Assembly: GCA_041633555.1 (NCBI GenBank)
Contig: JBFKFZ010000012.1
Coordinates: 8,709 to 72,708, forward strand
Reading direction: 5' to 3'
Length of the DNA: 64,000 nt
Source: JAHEAO01 sp041633555
GTDB lineage: Bacteria; Pseudomonadota; Alphaproteobacteria; Rhodobacterales; Rhodobacteraceae
The translations under genes and the position numbers were made by a program. Shown piece after piece: positions 56,211 through 64,000 of this stretch. The notes below the pieces were generated by a model that saw only the letters and a program-made list of their open reading frames with translations, had not been told where the DNA came from and did not search any database. Numbering within the stretch: position 1 is the stretch's first letter; each line of letters opens with the position of its first letter.

Positions 56211-57197
56211 ATGCCCGCACAGCGCCTGACTGTTGTCGTCACGCGACGGTTGCCAGAGATCGTCGAAACCCGGATGTCCGAACTCTTCACCATGCGCCTC
56301 CGCGACGACGACACGCCGATGACCCGTGACGAACTGGCCGAGGCGATGCAGTCCGCCGACGTGCTCGTGCCGACGCTGACCGACCATATCGACGCCAGCC
56401 TCATGGCCCGCGCTGGCGAAAAGCTGAAACTCATCGCCAATTACGGTGCCGGCATCGACCATGTCGACGTCGCCTCGGCCCGCCAGCGCGGCATCCTCGT
56501 CTCCAACACGCCGGGCGTCGTCACCGACGACACCGCCGACATGACCATGGCGCTCATTCTCGCCACCACCCGCCGCATCCCCGAGGGGCTGGCGCTGATG
56601 CAGTCGGGCAACTGGAAAGGCTGGTCGCCCACGGCCCTGATGGGCGGCCGCATCGCCGGCCGGCGTCTGGGCATCCTCGGCATGGGCCGCATCGGCCAGG
56701 CCGTCGCCCGCCGCGCCCGCGCCTTCGGCATGCAGGTGCACTACCACAACCGCCGCCGCCTGCGCCCCGAGATCGAGGAACAGTACGACGCGACCTGGTG
56801 GGAGAGCCTCGACCAGATGGTCGCCCGCATGGACATCCTGTCGATCAACTGCCCGCACACGCCCTCGACCTTCCACCTGATGAATGCGCGGCGGCTGAAG
56901 CTGATGAAACCCTCCGCCGTGATCGTCAACACGTCGCGCGGAGAGGTCATCGACGAGAACGCCCTGACCCGCATGCTCCGCGCCCGAGAGATTGCCGGCG
57001 CCGGCCTCGACGTCTTCGAGCATGGCGCCCAGTTCAATCCGCGCCTGCGCGAACTCGACAACGTCGTCCTGCTGCCCCACATGGGCTCGGCGACCGAGGA
57101 AGGCCGCACCGAGATGGGCGAGAAGGTGATCATCAACATCAAGACCTTTGCCGATGGCCACCGTCCGCCCGACCTCGTGGTGCCGGCAATGCTGTAG
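56211..57197 (+). CDS. D-isomer-specific 2-hydroxyacid dehydrogenase
   Basis: A 328-residue NAD(P)-dependent enzyme. Catalytic and cofactor landmarks: GAGIDHVDVASARQRGILVSN, GRRLGILGMGRIGQAVARRA, VIVNTSRGEVIDENAL (Arg) and NVVLLPHMGSAT (His). It is probably a glyoxylate/hydroxypyruvate reductase, not provable from sequence. Confidence 0.9.
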   Translation: MPAQRLTVVVTRRLPEIVETRMSELFTMRLRDDDTPMTRDELAEAMQSADVLVPTLTDHIDASLMARAGEKLKLIANYGAGIDHVDVASARQRGILVSNTPGVVTDDTADMTMALILATTRRIPEGLALMQSGNWKGWSPTALMGGRIAGRRLGILGMGRIGQAVARRARAFGMQVHYHNRRRLRPEIEEQYDATWWESLDQMVARMDILSINCPHTPSTFHLMNARRLKLMKPSAVIVNTSRGEVIDENALTRMLRAREIAGAGLDVFEHGAQFNPRLRELDNVVLLPHMGSATEEGRTEMGEKVIINIKTFADGHRPPDLVVPAML

Positions 57198-57360
57198 GAC
57201 GGGCTTCAGCCCGCCATTTCCCGCACTCGCCGCAACCCCAACCCGGATCCGGGGCCTCTGCATTTCCTTCCCGCAGGGCGGGCTTCAGCCCGCCAAACCA
57301 AACCCGCCCGAATAAGTGCGCACCCCGCGCCACCCGTTCCGCCCGGGTGTCAGCCCGGGC
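57198..57360. repeat. Palindromic GGCGGGCTTCAGCCCGCC-type repeat cluster
   Basis: Copies at about 57198-57215 and 57277-57294, with a variant at 57341-57360 (GCCCGGGTGTCAGCCCGGGC). Each is a perfect or near-perfect dyad with a short centre; this suggests REP-like elements or terminator hairpins downstream of the dehydrogenase. No gene is supported between 57198 and 57498. Confidence 0.65.
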
Positions 57361-57498
57361 AGCGCCCGACCCGCAATGCGGACAAAATGTGTACACAAGC
57401 CACACATCCTGCCTAGGTCGTAAGATCGATCTAAAACAGATCATACCTTGCTGAATCAGACAGTTTTCGAGCTGACTGGTATGCGGAAGAAAGCGCCG

Positions 57499-58446
57499 CT
57501 ATTTCCTGCCACCTTCGCCCTTCCCAGCCACCTTCGCCCTTCCCAGTCGCCCAACTTCGGGAACGGCCTTATAGGCGTTCGACTGGACCCATGTCTCCGG
57601 TTGGCTAAAAGGCCGCTCCGGTGCATGTTTTTTTGTTATTTCTGCATATTCAACACCTTTGTCAGAAGCATCGAACGGGCCATCGCCTTGCAGAATGTGG
57701 TACCCAGTCATCGCTGTTCCGACTATGGCAGCACTCACGGCACATATGTCATCCTCGTTTCTTATCAAAAATCTCTCCCGTCCGATATCCAGCCCTTGAT
57801 CTTGTCTTTCGCAGCATCGAGCCAACTGCCCTCCTTTCTTAGGAACCCATCTTGACGACCTGATCCTTCATTTGTTTTCACCCCTGCGGTCGCACTTACG
57901 GCTTGCACGACTTCGAAGAGACTATCCGCAGTGCCTACACCTTTGTCGATGGCGCCGACCAGCTTCGTCATCGCAGCATTGAATTTCAGTTGGCGGTCGT
58001 ATTCGCCGATCCGGTCTTGCTATGGCCGCTTGAGTTTGTTTCGGTCGGCCTTGACCTCCTCTATGATGAGGCGCTTGATTGCATCATCGCGCCTCGGCTG
58101 TTCGAAGTCTGGTGGAAACGCTGCATCAAATCATCGCGACGCGCACATGGTCCAGTCGATGAAAAAAGGAATAGGCCGCGGATCGAAGCGGCTATTACAT
58201 CCCGCTATGCATTTTGAAAGCGAGATTGGAATCTCAAATTGGCTCTCTGCTATGGTAAGCTCCTGTAGCGTTTGCGAAGCCGATATGGCAAACTTTTCCT
58301 GGGGGTTGCGGGCGCAGCAATTTCAGGACTGAAACCAGCGCAGCGAAGGCATCCATGGATCTTCCCGGCGCCTTCAAGCGGTCCGATATGGGCACATTTG
58401 AGGCACGGAAGTATTTCACCTCCGCGATGCTGCGAAAAGTGGGCAT
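57499..58446 (-). pseudogene. Decayed gene of unknown family (lower-GC accessory DNA)
   Basis: Reading the minus strand gives a continuous protein-like sequence broken by trivial lesions: an in-frame TGA at 58131-58133 (CASR*FDAAF), an in-frame TAG at 58020-58022 (KRP*QDRIG) and a one-T loss in a T run near 57770 that splits ISDGRD from FLIRNEDDICAV. TGA and TAG are explained by C-to-T changes of CGA and CAG. The central part has a helical KRLIIEEVKADRNKL stretch, and the C-terminal part contains YHILQGDGPFDASDKGVEYA. A second partial frame (from 58446) may be its 5' end through another frameshift. Family not recognised. Confidence 0.6.
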
Positions 58447-58519
58447 GGAGGGGGAAGGCTTGGCTCAGCCGTCAAGTCACTGCCCGGCGCTTTCTTTGTC
58501 TTTGCGAAACTCGAGCCCA

Positions 58520-58760
58520 GCAAGCCCTAGGGTGGGTGCCAACCCGCTACTTCCGCTTCACCCCCACAACAGCCCCACAATCCACCGAACCGCCCCACGC
58601 CGCCGATCCGCCCCTGACGGCGGATCGGGGCGGAGGGGGTCCGCAACCGCTTGCGTCAACCCCCACCGCGCGGCGCAAGGAGAGTGTTAAGATAGTCCTG
58701 ACGTCCTCAGGTCATCTCATTGGGAAAAGATGATTTTCCCATCTGTCAGCGGGCGGACAG
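58520..58760 (+). repeat. Intergenic repeat family A, copy 1
   Basis: Contains CAAGCCCTAGGGTGGGTGCC and the core GCTTGCGTCAACC...CGCGGCGCAAGG, then a TTAAGATAGTCCTGAC-type dyad. It is shared with copies 2 and 3. No gene is supported from 58447 to 58786. Confidence 0.7.
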
Positions 58761-58786
58761 ATCGGCCCGGCCGGGCGTCGCCCGGC

Positions 58787-60118
58787 TCAGAACGCCAGGC
58801 GGAAATATTCGGCTTCGAAATTGTTCGTCATGCCGGTGCCGCAGAACCCCATCGTCATGTTCGAGGTGCCGCTGATCGTGCCGCCCGCCACCATCGAGGC
58901 GCCCTCGATCCCGTCGGCATTGGCGGTGAACTCGATATCCCGCTCCGCGATCAGCTGGCTGCCATACAGCATCAGGTCGGCAGCGAATTCCATCCCGCCC
59001 TTGGTCACGATCTGCACGTCGCCGCCCTCGGCACAGTTATCGTCCAGCCCGATCTGCAGGCTGGCCGGCGAGTTGATCGACTTGCTCGAGGTGCTGGTCG
59101 TCGCGATCCGCACATTCTCCAGCACCGTGCCGCCGCCGAACTTGATCGCACAATCCGCCACGATGACCACGTTCTCGATCTTGGTCGTCGAATTGATCGT
59201 CGGATTGCCGAGCCCCGAGCAGTTCCAGATATAACGCTTGCCCGGCAGCAGGTCGGCCTCTGTCAATGTCTTCTTGCTGAGCGTCACGGCGGTGTAGGAA
59301 TTGATGTAGTCGGGAAGATATTCAAGATCGCCGTCCCGCATCGCGTCGATGATATCGTCGATCCGGTTGATGATCCGCAGCCGGTAATAGCCCGACCGCA
59401 GTGCGGCCTCGAGACCGGCATTCGTCTCGAACCCCGATTGCGGCAGCACGATGCTGTTCTCGTCGGGCATCGACACCACGGTGCCGGCCTCGAACGTGTT
59501 GTTGGAGTTCATCTCGACATGATCATTGGAATGGATGCAGAAACCGTTCGCATAGCCGTTGTTGCTTTGCAGATCGACGACCCCATCGGCAACGAAGCCC
59601 TCGCGGAAACACATCGGCCGATAGGTCGTGAAGACTGCCGGCGTCACGATGTCAAAGTCTGAAACCCCGACGAAGTTGAACAAAAGGCTGCCGACGCTGT
59701 TCGACTTTGCGGCAAGCCGGCTGGTCGTGACCATCACCGCATTGCGCGACGCGTCATCCTGGGTGAAGGTCTGCGCTTCGTGATCCCAGTCCCCGAAGGT
59801 GATGTCGGTCTCCTCAAGAACCTCGCCGAAAGTCGCGCTGGGCATGCCATACTGGGCTGTCTCGATCGCCTTCAGCTTCACTTCGGTCGTGGTCAGACCC
59901 GGTTCGATGTCGCGATAATACAGGGCCGAATGCCCGGCAACGTCGGCGGCGACCTGCAGCTGGTTGCGCGCCGCCATCAGATTGGCCACGTCGACTGCAA
60001 CGGCGCTTAGAACCGCCATCACCATGAAGACGAAAATCCCGAAGACGGTCATTGCGCCGGTTTCTTCGCCAAGGAAACCCTCGCGGGGCCACCAGGTAGG
60101 CTGCATTTTGGGTGTCAT
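58787..60118 (-). CDS. TadG-like (Tad-domain) pilus/secretion-associated protein
   Basis: A 443-residue protein with an N-terminal hydrophobic helix (about 24-45: FGIFVFMVMAVLSAVAVDV) and ARNQLQVAADVAGHSALYY, the TadE/TadG-like amino-terminal signature. The rest is beta-rich and Thr/Ser/Asn-rich with no vWA motif clearly seen. Encoded 3 bases after the TadE-like gene, the pair probably makes exported pseudopilin-like parts of a Flp/Tad system, though the rest of that system is absent here. Confidence 0.8.
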   Translation of the reverse strand: MTPKMQPTWWPREGFLGEETGAMTVFGIFVFMVMAVLSAVAVDVANLMAARNQLQVAADVAGHSALYYRDIEPGLTTTEVKLKAIETAQYGMPSATFGEVLEETDITFGDWDHEAQTFTQDDASRNAVMVTTSRLAAKSNSVGSLLFNFVGVSDFDIVTPAVFTTYRPMCFREGFVADGVVDLQSNNGYANGFCIHSNDHVEMNSNNTFEAGTVVSMPDENSIVLPQSGFETNAGLEAALRSGYYRLRIINRIDDIIDAMRDGDLEYLPDYINSYTAVTLSKKTLTEADLLPGKRYIWNCSGLGNPTINSTTKIENVVIVADCAIKFGGGTVLENVRIATTSTSSKSINSPASLQIGLDDNCAEGGDVQIVTKGGMEFAADLMLYGSQLIAERDIEFTANADGIEGASMVAGGTISGTSNMTMGFCGTGMTNNFEAEYFRLAF

Positions 60119-60121
60119 GGT

Positions 60122-60532
60122 TCAATACTCCACGAAATGACGCGCGCCGACCGTCAGTTCCAGATCGGCAAAGGCGGTGAATAGCTGCGTGGCGGTCAGA
60201 TCAGAGGCGGGGATCCTCGCGACGCTAGTGATCGTGCCCTCGAGCGTATCCAGAAAGGTTGTGACTTCCGCGTTCGGGGCAATGCCAGCGAGTTCCGCCT
60301 TGACGCGGTCCGCGACCTCGACTTCATCCTTGAGCCGGCCGACCGACATGCTGCGGTTGGCATCCTGCACGATGCGATAGGCCCGGTTCTGGCCAAAAAA
60401 CACGAAAGACGCATCGGCCGCCAGGACCAGGAACACGATGAAGATCGGCATCCAGAGCACCGATTCCAGGGTCGACGACCCGTCTTCCCGCTTGCGAAAG
60501 GTGGCGATAGTCTTTCGGGGAGTCCGCCTCAT
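60122..60532 (-). CDS. TadE-family protein
   Basis: A 136-residue protein with a class-III-type start: a charged N terminus then EDGSSTLESVLWMPIFIVFLVLAADASFVFF, matching TadE/TadF minor pseudopilins with Glu at +5-like position. Its gene precedes the TadG-like one, spaced by 3 bases. Confidence 0.8.
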   Translation of the reverse strand: MRRTPRKTIATFRKREDGSSTLESVLWMPIFIVFLVLAADASFVFFGQNRAYRIVQDANRSMSVGRLKDEVEVADRVKAELAGIAPNAEVTTFLDTLEGTITSVARIPASDLTATQLFTAFADLELTVGARHFVEY

Positions 60533-61058
60533 AGCATTCTTTGCTCATCAAGAACGCCCCCACCTGTCCTTATAGCAGGCTTACAGTGAACCTAACATTA
60601 ACGTGGCAAAGTCAATTGGATCAATTACAAGATAACTTTATGGCACCTTCAGGCTTGGCGAATGGTTGCGCGCTCGCATGAATGACCGACGTCGCCCAGA
60701 TCGGTTTCGCCTGATTGGCAAGCAAGCCGTAGGGCGGGTTCTCGCACCCACCACGCCCAACCTCACCTTAGATCCCGGCCCGGCACCAACGCCGCCCACA
60801 CCCACCGCTGCTGCGGCGACGGCCGGGAGGATCGGGGGAGGGGGGCGGCCCCACCCGCTTGCGTCAAACCCTCCCGCACGGCGCAAGGAAAGGGTTAAGA
60901 AAGTTCTGGCGGTCGCAGGTTAAATCATTGATATATTATAATATTCTTCTTCTTCCGCGCGCGGGCAAAAAGGCGAGACTGGCCCCAGCCCCGCCCCCGC
61001 TCCCGAGCGCCCCCGAAATCAAATTGTGAAACCGGGAAATCCTGTCCATGCTCCCTCC
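60533..61058. other. Intergenic region with repeat copy 2 and divergent promoters
   Basis: No gene supported. The left part (60570-60660) is AT-rich and should drive the TadE/TadG operon (minus). The right part holds repeat family A copy 2 and the upstream DNA of the LysR gene. Confidence 0.5.
60722..60980 (+). repeat. Intergenic repeat family A, copy 2
   Basis: Shares AGCAAGCCGTAGGGCGGGTT and the core CGCTTGCGTCAAACC...CGGCGCAAGGAAAGGG with copy 1 and a GGTTAAGAAAGTTCTGGC dyad, in the same orientation. Confidence 0.7.
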
Positions 61059-61955
61059 ATGGATATCACTCTGATCAAGACCTTCCTCGAGGTCGCCGCC
61101 ACCGGCTCCTTCGTCGCCGCCTCAGAGCGGCTCTTCGTGACCCAGTCGGCCGTTTCCCTGCGCGTGAAGCGCCTCGAAGCCGAGCTCGGCCGGCCGCTCT
61201 TCACCCGCTCGAAGGCGGGCGCCGAACTCACTTCCGCGGGCCGCGAATTCGAACGCTATGCCCTCTCCATCATCAAGATCTGGGAGGAATCCCGCCAGCA
61301 GGTCTCGATCCCCGCCGGCTTCACCAAGAGCCTGACCATCGGCGCACAATACTCGCTCTGGCCGCGGCTGGGATTCCGGATGATCGACGCCCTGCGCGCC
61401 TCGATGCCGGAACTGAACCTGCGCGCCGAACTGGGCATGCCCGACCGGCTGACCCGCTTCCTGATCGAGGGCGTGGTCCAGTTCGCCTTCCTCTACGCCC
61501 CGCAACTGCGCCCCGGCCTGTCCGTCGCCAAGGTGTTGGACGAGGAACTGGTCCTGGTCGCGCCCTGGCCAAAACCGACGATGGAGCTCGAAGGGCGCTA
61601 CATCTTCGTCGACTGGGGCCCGGAATTCGTGCAGGCCCACTCGCTGGAACTGCCCGACCTGACCAATCCCGGCCTGACCTTCTCGCTCGGCGCGCTGACA
61701 GCCCGATACATCCTCAACCGAAACTACGCTGCCTACCTTCCCGCACGCTATGTCCGGCGCCATCTCGACGCCGGAGAGCTGCACCTTGTCCGTGACGCTC
61801 CTCGATTCCCTTACCCGATTTGGTCGGTCTGGCGCGATGACCTCGATGAAAGCGTTGCCAAAAAGGCACAAGAAGCGATGATTACGGTGGCCGAATATGC
61901 CGATGCCGAGCAGGGCGCGGTGTTCAGGCGTTTGTCGGCACTCGATAGCGATTGA
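61059..61955 (+). CDS. LysR-family transcriptional regulator
   Basis: A 298-residue regulator from ATG 61059. The winged HTH is visible (FLEVAATGSFVAASERL; VTQSAVSLRVKRLEAELG; FTRSKAGAELT), followed by the periplasmic-binding-type effector domain (LTIGAQYSLWPRLGFRM ... FPYPIWSVWRDD). The DUF481 gene downstream could be its target, but this is inference. Confidence 0.9.
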   Translation: MDITLIKTFLEVAATGSFVAASERLFVTQSAVSLRVKRLEAELGRPLFTRSKAGAELTSAGREFERYALSIIKIWEESRQQVSIPAGFTKSLTIGAQYSLWPRLGFRMIDALRASMPELNLRAELGMPDRLTRFLIEGVVQFAFLYAPQLRPGLSVAKVLDEELVLVAPWPKPTMELEGRYIFVDWGPEFVQAHSLELPDLTNPGLTFSLGALTARYILNRNYAAYLPARYVRRHLDAGELHLVRDAPRFPYPIWSVWRDDLDESVAKKAQEAMITVAEYADAEQGAVFRRLSALDSD

Positions 61956-61993
61956 AAACAAACGGGTTTTCCCCGGCCTGCGAGAATCCTAAT

Positions 61994-62021
61994 TTGACGT
62001 AAGCATTTCTCATGATAAGGA
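61994..62021 (+). promoter_or_regulatory. Possible promoter of the DUF481 gene
   Basis: TTGACG (61994-61999) and TAAGGA (62016-62021) are separated by 16 bases in an AT-rich stretch 130 bases upstream of the start. Only the -35 box is close to consensus. Confidence 0.35.
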
Positions 62022-62151
62022 TGATTATTTCTAATTTTTCTTATGACACTCTCTTTCCTAAATCCCCCTCAGGCAATGATGCCCCCGGTCGACAATTATA
62101 GCCCAGGTTGAAAAACCAAGACCGGGACAAATTCTGGGAAAGGAAAGACCC

Positions 62152-62982
62152 ATGAAACTCACTTCGAAACTGGCTTCGGCCTCGGCGATTGCACTGCTGC
62201 TCTCCGCCTCCGTGGTTTCCGCCCAAGGTGCCCTGGTTGGCACCGAAGCTCTGGATGACCGTATCGACGACATTCAAGAAGATGTTGCAGACGACTTCGC
62301 CGAAAGCGATGACGCGCAGCGTCGTGGCCTGAACCAGTACGCACAAGGCTGGACCGGCTCGCTGTCCGCTAGCCTCTCGGCCACCGACGGCAACACCGAC
62401 ACCGGTGATGCAGCAATTGGCGCCCGCTTCCGTTACGGCAACGGCCCGTGGAACCACACCTTTGGCCTCGGCTACGAATACGGCCAGGCCAATGACGTCG
62501 TCGACGAAGAAAACGCGTTCCTGGTCTATGACGTGAACCGTTACATCAACGAAAGCTTCTACGTCTTCGGTCTGGGCAGCCTGCAGTACGACAAGTTCGC
62601 CTCGAACAAGTTCGACGCGTTCCTCGGCGTTGGCCCGGGCTACCGCATCCTCAACTCGGATGATGTCAGCTGGCGCGTCCAGGCAGGTCCCGGCGTTCGC
62701 TATGTCGAAGATCAGGCTGGCAACGACAACACCGAGACCGCAGGTATCGCTTCGTCGCGCTTCTACTACAAGTTCAACGAAATGGTATTCATGACCAACG
62801 ACACCGACGTCCTCCACTCGGACGCCAACACCGTTGCCACGAACGACCTGGCGCTGAACTACAAGCTGTCCGACGCTCTCTCGACCCGGTTCAGCTACCG
62901 GACCGAGTATAACAGCGACCCGCTCGCTGGTCTGGACAAATACGACAACAAGCTCGGTGCAGCCATCGTCTATGGCTTCTAA
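62152..62982 (+). CDS. DUF481-family outer-membrane beta-barrel protein
   Basis: A 276-residue protein with signal peptide MKLTSKLASASAIALLLSASVVSAQ. The mature part alternates short beta strands with aromatic ends, Asp/Asn turns, and ends with YDNKLGAAIVYGF, typical of a C-terminal Phe barrel. Pattern and length match DUF481 (YdiY-like). AT-ending codons are more frequent than in neighbours. Confidence 0.88.
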   Translation: MKLTSKLASASAIALLLSASVVSAQGALVGTEALDDRIDDIQEDVADDFAESDDAQRRGLNQYAQGWTGSLSASLSATDGNTDTGDAAIGARFRYGNGPWNHTFGLGYEYGQANDVVDEENAFLVYDVNRYINESFYVFGLGSLQYDKFASNKFDAFLGVGPGYRILNSDDVSWRVQAGPGVRYVEDQAGNDNTETAGIASSRFYYKFNEMVFMTNDTDVLHSDANTVATNDLALNYKLSDALSTRFSYRTEYNSDPLAGLDKYDNKLGAAIVYGF

Positions 62983-63014
62983 GCCGACAAACCCTGAGTA
63001 GTTCCAACTGACCT

Positions 63015-63041
63015 GGGGGCGGAGCAATCCGCCCCCTTTTT
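63015..63041 (+). terminator. Rho-independent terminator after the DUF481 gene
   Basis: A 9-bp stem GGGGGCGGA/TCCGCCCCC with loop GCAA, followed by five T residues, 33 bases after the stop. Confidence 0.92.
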
Positions 63042-63158
63042 GGCTGTCAGAAAGGCTGGAGCCCGGGGCAATTTCAGGCTGTCCCGCGAGACCAGCTTCT
63101 CGATGAATCCACAGCCATTCTCTGGCGCGGAAAAGTGCTGCCAGGTCCAGGCAGCGAA

Positions 63159-63812
63159 CTACATCGGCGCGGCCCGCGCGATGAAGCCGTTTGGCCGTTC
63201 CACGGGCACTTCCTGAAAGGTTCCACTATTGTCGAGTATCACTTTTCGGGAGGTTTCCGATAGTGTCTGCATCTGCATCGCATAGGCCCTGTATTCATGA
63301 CTGGCGACGCAATGCGGGTCCTCCCGGCATTGCTGATCCAGGAAAGCATGGGTCAGTTCGTGGACCACCACACTGTCGAAGAGCTCTTGAATCGGGACTC
63401 GCGAAAACGGGTGATCGGGTTCGATGAGATCCGGGTAGACATCTGGCGAGGTTGCTTCCAGCGTCGCTTCGGCTGGCTCGTATCGCCCGAGGCAGGATCC
63501 GACGTCATGAACGAAGCGATCGACGACCTGCAGCGTGACCTTGGCCAACTGCGGCAGATGGCAAGTCGCCAGTCGCGCGGCGGCCTCGGAGGCCAGAACG
63601 CAGATCCGTTCCGCAAGGTCACCGTCGCCTGCATCGACCGAGAACATCGGAGCCGGACAGGTCACCACTTCCGCCGCCAGTCTGCCCGGATCGGCGGCCA
63701 GCAGCGTAAGCGCAATGCAGGTCCGGGCAGCGATGCTCGCCGCCGCTCTCGTCCATCCTCCTTGGGGCCCGTTCTGTTCCGCGGCTTGTCGCCCATTCGC
63801 CACAGATAGCAA
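63159..63812 (-). CDS. Secreted zincin-like protein with an HExxH motif
   Basis: A 217-residue protein with a hydrophobic N-terminal part (CIALTLLAADPGRLAA) resembling a signal. It carries HELTH at about residues 150-154 (VVVHELTHAFLDQQC), a gluzincin-type zinc motif, and several Cys pairs. Possibly the DUF6639-like family of Rhodobacteraceae. A peptidase role is plausible but unproven. An internal start could also be used. Confidence 0.7.
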   Translation of the reverse strand: MLSVANGRQAAEQNGPQGGWTRAAASIAARTCIALTLLAADPGRLAAEVVTCPAPMFSVDAGDGDLAERICVLASEAAARLATCHLPQLAKVTLQVVDRFVHDVGSCLGRYEPAEATLEATSPDVYPDLIEPDHPFSRVPIQELFDSVVVHELTHAFLDQQCREDPHCVASHEYRAYAMQMQTLSETSRKVILDNSGTFQEVPVERPNGFIARAAPM

Positions 63813-63839
63813 GATTGGTCACCCATGTCTCGGCTTCTC

Positions 63840-63970
63840 CGATCGGCCGCCCCCAACCCCTCGTGTCAACTCCGACCGCGCGGCGAAAGGAAAGCGTCAA
63901 GAAAGTCCTAACGCCCACGCATCATATATTTGATAAATAACGGTTTTCCTCTTTGTCCGCACGCGGACAT
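63840..63970 (+). repeat. Intergenic repeat family A, copy 3 (partial)
   Basis: Shares CTCGTGTCAACTCCG, GCGGCGAAAGGAAAGCGTC and AAGAAAGTCCTAACG with copies 1 and 2, then a CGCACGCGGAC ending. Same orientation. It lies upstream of the HExxH gene start. Confidence 0.65.
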
Positions 63971-64000
63971 CCGGCCTATCGCACCACCAGCTCCGGAAAG

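Overview
The window looks like a chromosomal segment from a Rhodobacteraceae/Paracoccaceae alphaproteobacterium. Supporting signs are high GC with strong G/C third positions, short-form HisG with HisZ, an AdoCbl-dependent ribonucleotide reductase, homospermidine synthase, several small DUF families typical of the group (DUF1467, DUF1489, DUF2125), extensin-like and Hint-domain proteins, and many 1- to 4-base ATGA/TGATG gene overlaps. No rRNA, tRNA, CRISPR array, intact insertion sequence or prophage was seen. Genus is not assigned.

Layout. 0-13 kb: the 3' end of a BhcR-like IclR regulator, a ureide-pathway cupin, an M48 lipoprotein, nitroreductase/EI24, methylmalonyl-CoA epimerase with DUF1467, a response regulator, a MotA/ExbB-like plus MotB/OmpA-like pair, ChaC, DUF2125 and a YcaQ-type protein. 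12.5-17.7 kb (minus): a hisC-tyrosine dehydrogenase-extensin operon joined by 4-base overlaps, homospermidine synthase, and rpsD with a recognisable promoter and terminator. 17.7-25.9 kb: a Hint protein with a CtrA-type box, nrdJ carrying an internal helix-turn-helix domain, and a hisS-hisZ-hisG operon whose hisS holds a lower-GC internal patch. 26.3-29.8 kb: dnaE. 30-39.4 kb: a seven-gene purine operon, xdhABC followed by a BMP-type ABC importer and ended by a strong terminator. 39.5-51.3 kb: a Cys-rich small protein, aldo/keto reductase, FAD oxidoreductases including an 832-residue GcvT-fusion dehydrogenase, panC-panB, a HisA paralog, a polysaccharide-export-like gene, a broken dienelactone hydrolase and Tat-exported MsrB. 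51.4-57.2 kb: an N-terminally extended Hint protein, an interrupted hybrid histidine kinase, small exported proteins and a 2-hydroxyacid dehydrogenase. 57.2-64 kb: a repeat-rich, lower-GC accessory stretch with a decayed gene of unknown family, a TadE/TadG-like pair, a LysR regulator, a DUF481 outer-membrane protein and an HExxH secreted protein.

How genes work together. The xdhABC-importer operon probably couples purine or nucleoside uptake to oxidation towards urate; the ureidoglycine aminohydrolase at the left edge acts later in the same catabolic route. hisS/hisZ/hisG and hisC/tyrosine dehydrogenase link histidine and aromatic metabolism; panC-panB feed coenzyme A.

Most unusual signals: a complete XRE-like HTH domain in lower-GC DNA inside NrdJ; a lower-GC patch in HisS; a HisA paralog with Asp8 changed to Glu; three Hint proteins, one without the nucleophile Cys and one behind a perfect CtrA box; three genes broken by single-base lesions; and a three-copy intergenic repeat at the right end. 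I did not find a complete new multi-gene system. All family calls come from motif reading without database searches.
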